Below, piece after piece: positions 32,526-41,176 of a stretch of 47,555 bases of DNA. The stretch is from an uncultured Bacillota bacterium (lineage in GTDB: Bacteria; Bacillota; Clostridia; Peptostreptococcales; Anaerovoracaceae). The DNA is taken from assembly GCA_946546075.1 (NCBI GenBank), contig CAMNNV010000001.1, positions 1 to 47,555 on the forward strand. Direction: 5' to 3'. The notes beneath the pieces are model-generated. The model made no database searches. It was not told the DNA's origin and saw nothing but the letters and a program-made list of their open reading frames with translations. Position 1 is the stretch's first letter, and every line of letters starts with the position of its first letter. The translations under genes were made by a program, and so were the position numbers.

Positions 32526-34283
32526 ATGAGATTATCAAGATTGCATTTCAAAACTCTGAGAGAAGTACCAAAGGAGGCTGAGATCCCAAGCCATATTCTT
32601 CTTCTCAGAGCCGGAATGATCAAAAAAACTGCTGCTGGGATCTATACTTACATGCCTATGGGATGGCGCACGGTAAGGAAGATCGAGAACATAGTAAGAG
32701 AAGAAATGGATGCAAAGGGTGCGCAGGAGATCCGCACATCCGTGCTGCAGCCGGGCGAGCTTTGGGAGGAATCAGGAAGATGGAGTGCATACGGTCCTGA
32801 AATGTGGCGTCTCAATGACAGAAACGACAGAGGTTTCTGCCTGGGACCTACAGCAGAGGAAGTGTTCACAGATATCATCCGAGGCGATGTCACATCCTAT
32901 AAGCAGCTGCCGCTGAGCATCTATCAGATCTCAAACAAGTTCAGAGATGAGGCAAGACCTCGTTTCGGCATGATGAGATCGAGAGACTTCATCATGAAGG
33001 ACAACTATTCCTTTGACAGAGATGAAGAGGGCCTGGATCAGAGCTATGAAGACATGTATGAAGCATATACCAACGTCTTCACAAGATGCGGTCTTACCTT
33101 CAGACCTGTAGAAGCAGATCCGGGAGCGATCGGCGGTAATAACTCTCACGAATTCACAGCACTTTGCGAGTACGGTGAAAGTGAGATCGCATACTGCGAG
33201 AGCTGCGATATGGCAGCAACCGTCGAAAAGGCGGAATGCCTGGACGATCCGGCACAGGACGATGTGGAGATGCTCCCACTCGAGAAAAAGCATACACCTG
33301 GAACGAAGACCATCGAAGCCGTTGCAGAATACCTCGACCTTCCTACTGAGAAGACCATCAAGGCGCTGCTCTTCGTAACATATGATGAAGAAGGAAATGA
33401 AGCCGGTTATGTTGCAGCCTTCGTAAGAGGCGACAGAGAACTGAACATGACGAAGCTGGCAAACATCCTGGATATCAACCAGTACGCCATCGAATTCGCA
33501 GACGAAGAAAAAATGGCTGCCAAGACAGGCTGCGTCGGCGGATTCACAGGCCCTATGGGACTTCACGACTGCACGATCGTGGTAGACTCGGAGCTGCCGG
33601 GACAGAAGAACCTTTGCGCGGGAGCATGTGAGGCGGACCACCACTACATCAATATGAACTACGGCAGAGATTATGAAGGCGATATCGTTGCTGACATCAA
33701 GAACCTTCAGGAAGGTGACAGATGTCCTAGATGCGGCGGCGTCATCAAGCATGCCAGAGGCGTTGAGGTAGGTCAGATCTTCAAGCTGGGAACGAAGTAT
33801 TCAGAGCCGATGGGCTGTGTTTATAAAGACGAGAACCAGAAGGATCATCCGATCGTCATGGGATGCTACGGAATCGGTATCTCCAGGACGTTCCAGGCGA
33901 TCATCGATATGCCGGAGAACCACGACGATAACGGTATCATCTGGCCGATGTCAGTGGCTCCTTACCACGTGATCATCACGCTGGTCAAGGCCGGAGATGA
34001 GGTCCAGGAGAAGGTGGCTTCCCAGATCCACGATGAACTGGAGAAAGCCGGCGTAGAAGTTCTCCTCGATGACCGCAAAGAGCGCCCGGGCGTCAAGTTC
34101 AAGGACGCAGATCTTCTCGGCATTCCGGTTGCCATCACAGTAGGCAGAGGTGCCGCTGACGGTAAAGTGGAATACAAGCTCAGAGCAGAGGACAACAAAG
34201 AAGAAATCGGCATCAGCGAAGCAATCGAAAGAGCCATCGCTAAAGTAAACGCAGAAAAAGACGGAAGACACTTTTTCAAATAA
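32526..34283 (+). CDS. proS: Prolyl-tRNA synthetase (bacterial type with editing insertion)
   Basis: A class IIa enzyme of 585 residues. The ATG at 32526 (MRLSRLHFKTLRE) is chosen over an in-frame upstream ATG at 32484, which lies inside ispDF, because an AAGGAGAG SD and the family N-terminus fit. Motif 2 is FRDEARPRFGMMR. The INS editing domain lies at about residues 225-400 (KTLLF-like ALLFVTYDEEG, MTKLANILDI). The anticodon-binding domain begins near 470 (PYHVIIT, VLLDDRKERPGVKFKDADL). Normal length and an intact editing domain are seen. Confidence 0.97.
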   Translation: MRLSRLHFKTLREVPKEAEIPSHILLLRAGMIKKTAAGIYTYMPMGWRTVRKIENIVREEMDAKGAQEIRTSVLQPGELWEESGRWSAYGPEMWRLNDRNDRGFCLGPTAEEVFTDIIRGDVTSYKQLPLSIYQISNKFRDEARPRFGMMRSRDFIMKDNYSFDRDEEGLDQSYEDMYEAYTNVFTRCGLTFRPVEADPGAIGGNNSHEFTALCEYGESEIAYCESCDMAATVEKAECLDDPAQDDVEMLPLEKKHTPGTKTIEAVAEYLDLPTEKTIKALLFVTYDEEGNEAGYVAAFVRGDRELNMTKLANILDINQYAIEFADEEKMAAKTGCVGGFTGPMGLHDCTIVVDSELPGQKNLCAGACEADHHYINMNYGRDYEGDIVADIKNLQEGDRCPRCGGVIKHARGVEVGQIFKLGTKYSEPMGCVYKDENQKDHPIVMGCYGIGISRTFQAIIDMPENHDDNGIIWPMSVAPYHVIITLVKAGDEVQEKVASQIHDELEKAGVEVLLDDRKERPGVKFKDADLLGIPVAITVGRGAADGKVEYKLRAEDNKEEIGISEAIERAIAKVNAEKDGRHFFK

Positions 34284-34304
34284 GAAATCAAAAGGAGTTT
34301 TATC

Positions 34305-34787
34305 ATGACAAAAGTAATCATCGAGATGGAATCCGGCGATGTGATGAAGGGTGAACTGTATCCTGAGATCGCGCCAATCACTGTAGAGAATTTCGTTAAG
34401 CTGGCAAAGGACGGCTTCTATGATGGACTGATTTTCCACAGAGTCATCCCTAACTTCATGATCCAGGGCGGATGCCCGAAGGGCAACGGAACAGGTGGTC
34501 CGGGACATACGATCAAGGGTGAATTTGCCAAGAACGGTTTCCAGAACGATCTGAAGCACGAGAGAGGCGTCATGTCCATGGCAAGAACGATGGCTCCTGA
34601 TTCAGCAGGATCACAGTTCTTCATCATGCACACAGATGTGCCTTATCTTGACGGTGAATATGCTGCATTCGGCAGGATCACAGAAGGTCTGGAAGTCATC
34701 GACAAGATCGTGAATGTACCTAGAGATGCAATGGATAAACCGAAAGAACCTCAGGTCATGAAAAAGGTAACAATCGAAGAAGAGTAA
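34305..34787 (+). CDS. Cyclophilin-type peptidyl-prolyl isomerase
   Basis: A 160-residue cytoplasmic cyclophilin without signal peptide. It has the core FHRVIPNFMIQGG, GTGGPGHTIKGEF and SMARTMAPDSAGSQFFI motifs, including the catalytic arginine in FHRV and the QFFI strand. It catalyses cis-trans isomerisation of X-Pro bonds during folding. AAAGGAG precedes the ATG, and it lies 21 bases after proS, so it ends the yacL-ispDF-proS unit. Confidence 0.95.
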   Translation: MTKVIIEMESGDVMKGELYPEIAPITVENFVKLAKDGFYDGLIFHRVIPNFMIQGGCPKGNGTGGPGHTIKGEFAKNGFQNDLKHERGVMSMARTMAPDSAGSQFFIMHTDVPYLDGEYAAFGRITEGLEVIDKIVNVPRDAMDKPKEPQVMKKVTIEEE

Positions 34788-34797
34788 GAACATTCAG

Positions 34798-34822
34798 GAG
34801 AGGGGAAATCATATCCCCTCTC
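34798..34822 (+). terminator. Perfect hairpin after cyclophilin, without T run
   Basis: GAGAGGGGA (34798-34806) and TCCCCTCTC (34814-34822) form a 9-bp perfect stem. The following bases are not T-rich, so it may stabilise the mRNA 3' end or be a weak terminator. Confidence 0.55.
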
Positions 34823-34852
34823 GCTCATTATACTTATCAGGAGGGTCTTCAT

Positions 34853-35581
34853 TTGTATAACAGATCACAGATAAATCCTTTTTTCTTAATATTGATAGCA
34901 ATGCTCATTTTCAGTTCCTTCCGGTCCGGGCAGTTTTCGGATCCGATGCAGTGGATACTGAATGAGCTTTATATACTGCCGGGAGTCATCATAGGACTTT
35001 CCTTCCATGAATTCGCCCATGCGTGGACAGCCTATAAACTGCACGACCCGACTCCGAAGATGCAGGGAAGAGTCACGATAAACCCGCTGGCACACGTGGA
35101 TCTGCTGGGCTTTGTAGCACTCCTTTTCTGCGGGTTCGGCTGGGGAAAACCGGTGGAGATCAACCCGAACAATTTCAGGAACAGACGCAGAGATGATATC
35201 ATGGTTTCTGCAGCAGGAGTCGTCATGAACCTCATCATAGCGATCGTATTCGGATTCGTGGCAAAGCTCATGGTGATGGTCTGCGATGTCAATGCGCTGA
35301 ACGGAACGGGGATCGTCCATATCATATGGCAGATGGTGATCTACGTGATCATGATCAACCTGGTGCTTATGATATTCAATCTGATCCCGGTACCGCCACT
35401 CGACGGTTTCCAGATCATCGGAGAACTGTTCAACCTCAAGAGCACAAATTTTTACTGGGGCCTTTATCAGTACGGCTCTCTGATCCTTCTCGGACTGATC
35501 ATATTCAACATTACGGATCTGATCATATCACCGTGTGTCAATGCAATCTTCGGATTGATCTATAACTTCATCATTTTGTAA
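34853..35581 (+). CDS. Site-2-protease-family intramembrane metalloprotease
   Basis: A 242-residue M50-type protein with about six membrane helices. The zinc motif HEFAH is at residues 52-56 inside a helix, and the second ligand region is NLIPVPPLDGFQ with the conserved aspartate. No PDZ domain is present, which marks the small S2P group (like B. subtilis YwhC). The substrate is unknown; it may cleave membrane-anchored regulators. The start is TTG at 34853 with GGAGGG six to eight bases upstream. pcrA follows 11 bases after the stop. Confidence 0.92.
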   Translation: MYNRSQINPFFLILIAMLIFSSFRSGQFSDPMQWILNELYILPGVIIGLSFHEFAHAWTAYKLHDPTPKMQGRVTINPLAHVDLLGFVALLFCGFGWGKPVEINPNNFRNRRRDDIMVSAAGVVMNLIIAIVFGFVAKLMVMVCDVNALNGTGIVHIIWQMVIYVIMINLVLMIFNLIPVPPLDGFQIIGELFNLKSTNFYWGLYQYGSLILLGLIIFNITDLIISPCVNAIFGLIYNFIIL

Positions 35582-35592
35582 CAGAGGTAACA

Positions 35593-37803
35593 ATGAGTAA
35601 TTTGCTTGACAAACTTAACGATAGACAAAAGGAAGCGGCGGCGTATATCGAGGGGCCGCTTCTTATTCTTGCAGGAGCAGGAAGCGGCAAGACGAGCACC
35701 ATGACCCACCGCATCGCTCACATGATCGAGATGGGCATCGATCCATACAATATCCTGGCTGTGACCTTTACCAACAAGGCGGCAGGTGAGATGCGGGACA
35801 GGGTGGAGGCTCTTCTGGGGGAAGCTCCGAATATGTGGATCCTGACCTTCCACTCCGCATGCCTGAGGATCCTCCGATATCACGCAGATCTTCTGGGATA
35901 CGGCAATGATTTCACCGTATACGATCCTACGGATCAGAAGACCCTCATCAAGAACATCATCAAGGAACAGAACCTGGATCAGAAGAAATTCCCTCCGGCC
36001 ATGTTCCTGTCCCAGATCAGTAAATGCAAGGAGCAGAAGCTCAGCCCGGACGGATACATCAAGACCTACGGGAGCGACTTCAAGACGGAGATCATATACA
36101 AAGTCTACAAGAGATACAATGAAGAACTGAAGAAGAACAACGCCATGGATTTCGACGATCTTCTCTGGAATGCCGTAAAGCTTCTCGAAAAGAATGCGGC
36201 GGTGCTGGCGAAGTATCAGAGGAGATTCCGGTACATCATGGTGGATGAGTATCAGGATACGAACATGCTCCAGTATCAGTTCGTCCACATGCTGGCAGAA
36301 GAAAGCCAGAACATATGCGTCGTAGGAGATGACGACCAGTGCATCTACCAGTGGCGAGGAGCAGACCTGAGAAACATCCTGGAATTCGAGAAGGATTTCC
36401 CGGCCGCCAAGGTGGTCAAACTCGAACAGAATTACAGATCCACATCGAATATCCTGGATGCTGCACACTCTGTGATCGTCCATAACAAAGGCAGGAAATC
36501 CAAGAAACTCTGGACAGGTGCAGAGCAGGGTCACAAAATCATATACAAGAGAGCCCAGGACGAAAGAGAAGAAGCCTTTTTCGTGGCATCTGAGATCAAC
36601 AGGCTCAAGACCAGCAACGTGAAGTACAGCGATTTTGCCATACTGTACAGGACGAATGCCCAGTCCAGGACCTTTGAGGAGCAGCTCTCGAGAAGGAGCA
36701 TCCCGTACAGAGTGCTCGGCGGGCTTCGCTACTACGACCGAAAAGAAATCAAAGATATCCTCTGCTATATGCGCCTCGTTCAGAACAAGAGCGATGACCT
36801 GGCTGTGACCAGAGTGATCAATGAGCCGAAGAGGGGCATTGGCGGCAAGACCATCGAGAAGCTCACGACCCTTGCACAGGTAAGGGGGTGCAGCCTCTTC
36901 GATGTCCTCACGGACAGCGACGTCATAGACTCCCTCAGCAGGAAGGCTTCCGAGGCGATCAAAGAATTCGCGGATCTGATCCTGATCCTTTCGGAAGAAA
37001 AACAGAACATGAGAGTCTCGGACATCTACGATGCACTCCTCGTCAGATCAGGATACATGAAAGCTTTGGAAGACCAGAACACCATTGAAGCGGAGTCCAG
37101 GATCGAGAACCTGATGGAATTCAAATCCGTGATCTACGATTACGAGAAGGAGAATGCCGACATCAGCCTGGCGGAATTCCTCGAAAGCGTTGCCCTTCTG
37201 GCAGAGGTGGACAACCACGATCCTTCCGAGGATGCCGTGGTGCTCATGACGATGCACAGCGCCAAGGGCCTGGAATTCACTTACGTTTTCATGCCGGGGA
37301 TGGAAGATGGATTGTTCCCGGGATGGCGCTCTCTTGATACGCCGGATGGCATAGAAGAGGAGAGAAGGCTGTGTTACGTCGGCATCACAAGGGCCAAGAA
37401 ACGGCTGTGGCTCACCAGCGCGGAAGTCAGGACCATGTACGGCAAGACGGATTTCACGCGTGAGAGCCAGTTCCTGAGAGAGATCGACCCGAAGCTCATC
37501 GAGGGCGACGGTGTCTATGAGAAGAAAAAGCAGAAGAACGAAGCACTCTTCCGATATGGATCGGGAAGCGATGCTCCGAAGAAAGATCCGTGGGGAGGCT
37601 TGGACAGGCTGAAGTATGCGAAGCAGAGCACCAAGAAGAATGCCTCCGACATGGAGGGCGGCTTCCAGCCGGGTGATAAGGTGAGACATCCTAAATTCGG
37701 CGATGGGATCGTCGCAGAAGTGACGCCAAAAGTCGTGACGGTGGATTTCGGCGGTGAGCGTAAGAAACTGGCCGTAGGATTCGCACCGCTCAAGAAGATC
37801 TAA
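35593..37803 (+). CDS. pcrA: PcrA/UvrD-type ATP-dependent DNA helicase
   Basis: A 736-residue superfamily 1A 3'-5' helicase for repair and plasmid/replication fork clearance. Motif Ia/I GAGSGKTSTM, VTFTNKAAGEM, motif II DEYQDTN, motif III GDDDQCIYQWRGA, motif IV EQNYRS, motif V MTMHSAKGLEF and motif VI YVGITRAKKRL are all seen. The C-terminal KVRHPKFGDGIV segment is the PcrA RNA-polymerase/RapA-like tudor domain. Normal length. It lies 14 bases before ligA, a common pairing in Firmicutes. Confidence 0.97.
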   Translation: MSNLLDKLNDRQKEAAAYIEGPLLILAGAGSGKTSTMTHRIAHMIEMGIDPYNILAVTFTNKAAGEMRDRVEALLGEAPNMWILTFHSACLRILRYHADLLGYGNDFTVYDPTDQKTLIKNIIKEQNLDQKKFPPAMFLSQISKCKEQKLSPDGYIKTYGSDFKTEIIYKVYKRYNEELKKNNAMDFDDLLWNAVKLLEKNAAVLAKYQRRFRYIMVDEYQDTNMLQYQFVHMLAEESQNICVVGDDDQCIYQWRGADLRNILEFEKDFPAAKVVKLEQNYRSTSNILDAAHSVIVHNKGRKSKKLWTGAEQGHKIIYKRAQDEREEAFFVASEINRLKTSNVKYSDFAILYRTNAQSRTFEEQLSRRSIPYRVLGGLRYYDRKEIKDILCYMRLVQNKSDDLAVTRVINEPKRGIGGKTIEKLTTLAQVRGCSLFDVLTDSDVIDSLSRKASEAIKEFADLILILSEEKQNMRVSDIYDALLVRSGYMKALEDQNTIEAESRIENLMEFKSVIYDYEKENADISLAEFLESVALLAEVDNHDPSEDAVVLMTMHSAKGLEFTYVFMPGMEDGLFPGWRSLDTPDGIEEERRLCYVGITRAKKRLWLTSAEVRTMYGKTDFTRESQFLREIDPKLIEGDGVYEKKKQKNEALFRYGSGSDAPKKDPWGGLDRLKYAKQSTKKNASDMEGGFQPGDKVRHPKFGDGIVAEVTPKVVTVDFGGERKKLAVGFAPLKKI

Positions 37804-37817
37804 ATGCAGGTGTAGTC

Positions 37818-39764
37818 ATGGAAGATAAAAGAAAACGCATGGAGGAGAGGGTGGCTCTCCTGAACAAAGCGGCCCGGGTATACTACCAGGAAAGCAATGA
37901 GATCATGTCCAACCAGGAATACGATAAGCTCTACGATGAGCTCTGCGCCTGGGAAGAGGAGACAGGCATCATCCTTGCGGGAAGCCCTACACAGAAAGTA
38001 GGCTATGAGATCATCAGCAGCCTGCCAAAAGAGCAGCATCCTTCCCCGATGCTGTCCCTGGACAAGACGAAGGAGCCGGAGCAGCTGCGGACCTGGCTTG
38101 GAGACAAAGAAGGCCTCCTTTCCTGGAAGCTGGACGGCCTCACCATAGTCCTCACCTATGAAAACGGCGAGCTTACCAAGGCCGTGACGCGAGGCGACGG
38201 AGTCACCGGGGAAGTCATTACCGCCAATGCAAAAGTGTTCGACAACGTGCCCCTTAAGATCCCGCAGACCGAGCAGCTCGTCGTCAGAGGGGAAGCGGTC
38301 ATCGCATACGAAGACTTCGAAGCCATCAACGAGACTATAGGAGACGCAGACGCCAGATACAAAAACCCGCGAAACCTTTGCGCGGGGACGGTAAGGCAGC
38401 TGAACACAAAGATCACCGCGGAGCGCCACGTGAGGTTCTACGCCTTTTCTGTGGCATCCGGGATAGAACGGGACTACAGACATGAGCAGCTGGAGCATCT
38501 CAAGGAGCTGGGATTTGAAACGGTGGAGTACGTCAAAGTAGAAGGGAGCACCATCATCGGCGAGATCGATGCTTATTCTGCAAAGGTCGCGGAGTATCCT
38601 CTCCCATCGGACGGGCTCGTGCTCATATACGATGATATCGCATACGGCAGGTCTCTTGGGAGCACTGCAAAGTTTCCGAGGGATTCCATGGCCTTCAAGT
38701 GGCGCGACGAGACGAAGGAGACGGTCCTCCGGGAGATCCTGTGGAGCCCTTCCAGGACAGGCCTCATCAATCCTATCGCCGTGTTTGATCCTGTGGAGCT
38801 CGAAGGGACAACGGTGACGAGAGCTTCCGTGCATAATGTGAGCATCCTGGAGAGTCTCAAACTGAGGCCGGGAGACACGGTGACGGTATACAAAGCGAAT
38901 ATGATCATCCCGCAGATCGCGGAGAATCTGACGGGAAGCGGTCCGGATGCTTTGCCTGAGGCATGCCCTGTATGCGGTGGCAGAGCCGTGATCCGCGATG
39001 AGAAGGGGATCAAGACACTCTGGTGCGAAAACCCTGATTGTCCTGCGAAGAGAATCAAAAGCTTCGCGCATTTCGCGGGGAGAAACGCCATGAACATCGA
39101 AGGACTTTCGGAGGCGACCCTCGAGAAACTGGTGGATGAGGGCATGGTCACGGAGCCTGCAGATCTTTTCAAACTGAGCAGGTTCGAGGACAGGATCACC
39201 GGGATGGATGGATTCGGCAGAAAATCATACGAGAATCTCGTGGCGGCAGCGGAAGCAGCATCCCATACGAGTCCGGACAGACTTTTGAGCAGTCTTGGTG
39301 TGCCGGGGATCGGCTTGGCCAATGCGAAGGTGATCGCGTCCTACTGTGAGAACGATTGGAAGAAGATGCGTGCTCTTACCTGTGAGGAACTTGAGAATAT
39401 CGACGGGGTGGGCAAAGTCCTGGCGGAAGGATATGAATCCTTTTTCGCAGACCCCGCCAATGCGTCCATCGTGGATGCCCTTGAGGAAGTTCTTACATTA
39501 GATGAGACGTTCGAGCAGAGCGGGAGCGCCCTGGAGGGACTCACCTTCGTGATCACTGGTAAGGTCAATCATTTCGCCAACAGAGATGAGGCCAAGGCAG
39601 CCATCGAGGCGGCAGGAGGCAAAACGACGGGAAGCGTTACAAGCAAGACGGATTACCTTATCAATAATGATATTACTTCAACATCCGGCAAGAATAAAAA
39701 GGCTAAGGAACTCGGCATCCCGATCATAACGGAGGAAGAGCTCCTTCAGATGATGGGGGTGTAG
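37818..39764 (+). CDS. ligA: NAD-dependent DNA ligase
   Basis: A 648-residue ligase, slightly short for the family. The adenylated lysine is Lys104 in WKLDG. TRGDGVTGE, NPRNLCAG, the OB-fold, a four-cysteine zinc finger (CPVCGG...WCENPDC), helix-hairpin-helix repeats and a C-terminal BRCT domain (about 575-648) are all present. Several normally strict positions differ: SNQEYDKLY instead of the usual SDxEYDxL in domain Ia, WSPSRTG instead of the usual VGRTG, and KANMIIP instead of RAGDIIP. It may be a divergent paralogue or lineage variant. Essential joining of Okazaki fragments is expected if it is the only ligase. Confidence 0.93.
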   Translation: MEDKRKRMEERVALLNKAARVYYQESNEIMSNQEYDKLYDELCAWEEETGIILAGSPTQKVGYEIISSLPKEQHPSPMLSLDKTKEPEQLRTWLGDKEGLLSWKLDGLTIVLTYENGELTKAVTRGDGVTGEVITANAKVFDNVPLKIPQTEQLVVRGEAVIAYEDFEAINETIGDADARYKNPRNLCAGTVRQLNTKITAERHVRFYAFSVASGIERDYRHEQLEHLKELGFETVEYVKVEGSTIIGEIDAYSAKVAEYPLPSDGLVLIYDDIAYGRSLGSTAKFPRDSMAFKWRDETKETVLREILWSPSRTGLINPIAVFDPVELEGTTVTRASVHNVSILESLKLRPGDTVTVYKANMIIPQIAENLTGSGPDALPEACPVCGGRAVIRDEKGIKTLWCENPDCPAKRIKSFAHFAGRNAMNIEGLSEATLEKLVDEGMVTEPADLFKLSRFEDRITGMDGFGRKSYENLVAAAEAASHTSPDRLLSSLGVPGIGLANAKVIASYCENDWKKMRALTCEELENIDGVGKVLAEGYESFFADPANASIVDALEEVLTLDETFEQSGSALEGLTFVITGKVNHFANRDEAKAAIEAAGGKTTGSVTSKTDYLINNDITSTSGKNKKAKELGIPIITEEELLQMMGV

Positions 39765-39766
39765 AT

Positions 39767-40771
39767 ATGTTACAAACTGGAAAACTGGACAGTGACCTTC
39801 TCAAATCACTGATATTCGGCAAGATCCGATACAGAAATGATGATGTGAAAGTAAGACCGGGTATAGGGGAGGACTGCGCCGTCGTAGGATTTGGTGAATA
39901 CGACTGTATCATGTCCACGGATCCGATCACAGCGGCAGTTGCTGATATAGGAAGGCTTGCGATACACATCACCTGCAACGATATCGCATCGAACGGTGTG
40001 CAGCCGCTGGGGATCATGCTGGCGGTGATGCTGCCGGAAGGTACGACAGAGGAAGACGTCGCTCACATCATGGGGCAGGCGGCAGATACAGCAGCCGATG
40101 TGGGTGTGGAGATCATAGGAGGTCACACGGAGGTGACTCCATCCGTGAACCAGCCGGTGATCGTTTCTACGGCGATCGGGAAGGCGGCAGCCGATGGATA
40201 CCAGAAGGGTGACGATATGACAGAAGGCGATGTGATCATGATCACAAAGGCTGTGGGTCTTGAAGGGACCGGCATACTCGCTCTCGATAGACGTGAAGAG
40301 CTGGCGGACGTTCTGACAGAAGAAGAATTAGACAGAGCCGTCAGCTTCCTCGACAGGGTCAGCGTGGTAAAAGAAGGTGTTGCGGCTTCAAAGGTCGGCA
40401 CCCACGGCATGCACGACATAACCGAAGGCGGGCTCCTTGGCGCCGTATGGGAGATGTGCCAGATCGCAGGGCTCGGAGCCGAGATCTATGAAGAAAAGAT
40501 CCCGATGGAACCGGAGACAGCCAAAGTCTGCAGACATTTTGGCGTGGATCCCCTGAGAATGATCTCCAGCGGATCCATGATGATCATCGTTCCTGCTCAT
40601 CTCGAAAAAGAAATGTATGAGGTCATGGATTATTCAAATGTGAATATCGCTTCGGTGGGGAAAATCATGCCGATAGAATCAGGGGTGAAAATCAGGCGTG
40701 GGGAAAGCCTTGAAACCGTTGAGCCTCCAACAACAGACGAACTTTACAAGGCTTTATTCAAAAATGAATAA
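39767..40771 (+). CDS. AIR synthase-related (PurM/HypE/ThiL fold) protein
   Basis: A 334-residue ATP-dependent PurM-superfamily protein. The N-terminal glycine-rich strand has RPGIGEDCAVV; MSTDPITA and NDIASNGVQPLGI give the conserved Asp/Asn pattern for Mg-ATP binding. GGHTEVTP and HDITEGGLLGAVWEM match the HypE-like subgroup. HypE's C-terminal cysteine is absent, and no hyp or thi genes are nearby, so the substrate is unknown. It begins 3 bases after ligA, and a strong terminator follows. Confidence 0.85.
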   Translation: MLQTGKLDSDLLKSLIFGKIRYRNDDVKVRPGIGEDCAVVGFGEYDCIMSTDPITAAVADIGRLAIHITCNDIASNGVQPLGIMLAVMLPEGTTEEDVAHIMGQAADTAADVGVEIIGGHTEVTPSVNQPVIVSTAIGKAAADGYQKGDDMTEGDVIMITKAVGLEGTGILALDRREELADVLTEEELDRAVSFLDRVSVVKEGVAASKVGTHGMHDITEGGLLGAVWEMCQIAGLGAEIYEEKIPMEPETAKVCRHFGVDPLRMISSGSMMIIVPAHLEKEMYEVMDYSNVNIASVGKIMPIESGVKIRRGESLETVEPPTTDELYKALFKNE

Positions 40772-40790
40772 TAAAAAACAGCTATGGAAG

Positions 40791-40827
40791 AGCCATTCGT
40801 GAAAACGATGGCTTTTTTCTTTTTTTT
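40791..40827 (+). terminator. Terminator of the S2P-pcrA-ligA operon
   Basis: AGCCATTCGT (40791-40800) and ACGATGGCT (40805-40813) form a GAAA-loop hairpin with one bulge, followed by TTTTTCTTTTTTTT. Confidence 0.9.
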
Positions 40828-40848
40828 GAAAAAAAAGGAGCCGCCGAT

Positions 40849-41176
40849 ATGAAAGATAAAAATGCCCGAATGCGTTGGAACAAGTGATTTCCAGCGATTT
40901 AGAATAAATATTTGAGATATGCACATGTGTATACTCAATTCAAATATGAATAGAAAGGAGTGGGAAAAGAAGCGTGTTTTCCCGCTTTTTTTGTTGCCTT
41001 GACGGATGTGCTCTATATCAGAAAAAACTAAGACCACCCTGAAACCGTCTGATTCCAAGGGTTCAAAGAGATTACGGCAGAAAGATGATTCGAGAAGAAA
41101 AAAGGAGATGGAGTTGGCACGTTCATTGCATTTATTAATTGTCGATATAGTTTGGAAAATTTCACGGAGGTATGAA
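40849..41176 (+). promoter_or_regulatory. Structured leader of the C4-CoA operon
   Basis: About 330 bases without a convincing gene. In order: a 13-codon reading frame with an SD (40849-40887, probably chance); a hairpin CG-TGGAA/TTCCA-CG (about 40872-40896); a 16-base near-palindrome TATGCACATGTGTATA (40918-40933, one G-T pair) overlapping a TATACT -10-like hexamer (40930-40935); a terminator-like hairpin GGGAAAA/TTTTCCC followed by seven T (40962-40992); then an A-rich tract and SD GGAGG (41165-41169). A TATAGT near 41146 is a second possible -10. Control of the operon by activation plus attenuation is inferred. Confidence 0.5.
40962..40992 (+). terminator. Terminator-like hairpin inside the operon leader (possible attenuator)
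   Basis: GGGAAAA (40962-40968) pairs with TTTTCCC (40977-40983), followed by GC and TTTTTTT. It is located between a putative promoter and the first gene. Confidence 0.55.

Noticed and set aside
40849..40887. A 13-codon frame with AAGGAG and ATG upstream of the C4-CoA operon, looking like a leader peptide
   Set aside because: It follows directly after the preceding terminator with no promoter in between, has no run of regulatory codons, and the SD is part of an A-rich tract; probably chance.
41030..41095. A tRNA-like GGTTCAAAG stretch and CTG-CCGT/ACGG-CAG pairings
   Set aside because: No acceptor stem, anticodon arm or CCA end could be built; it is just a weak stem in the leader.
41006..41176. 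N-terminal extension of the class III CoA-transferase (in-frame ATG at 41006, or TTG at 41114 with its own AAAGGAG)
   Set aside because: The family begins close to the ATG at 41177, which has GGAGG at ideal distance, and the extension has no similarity to the family.
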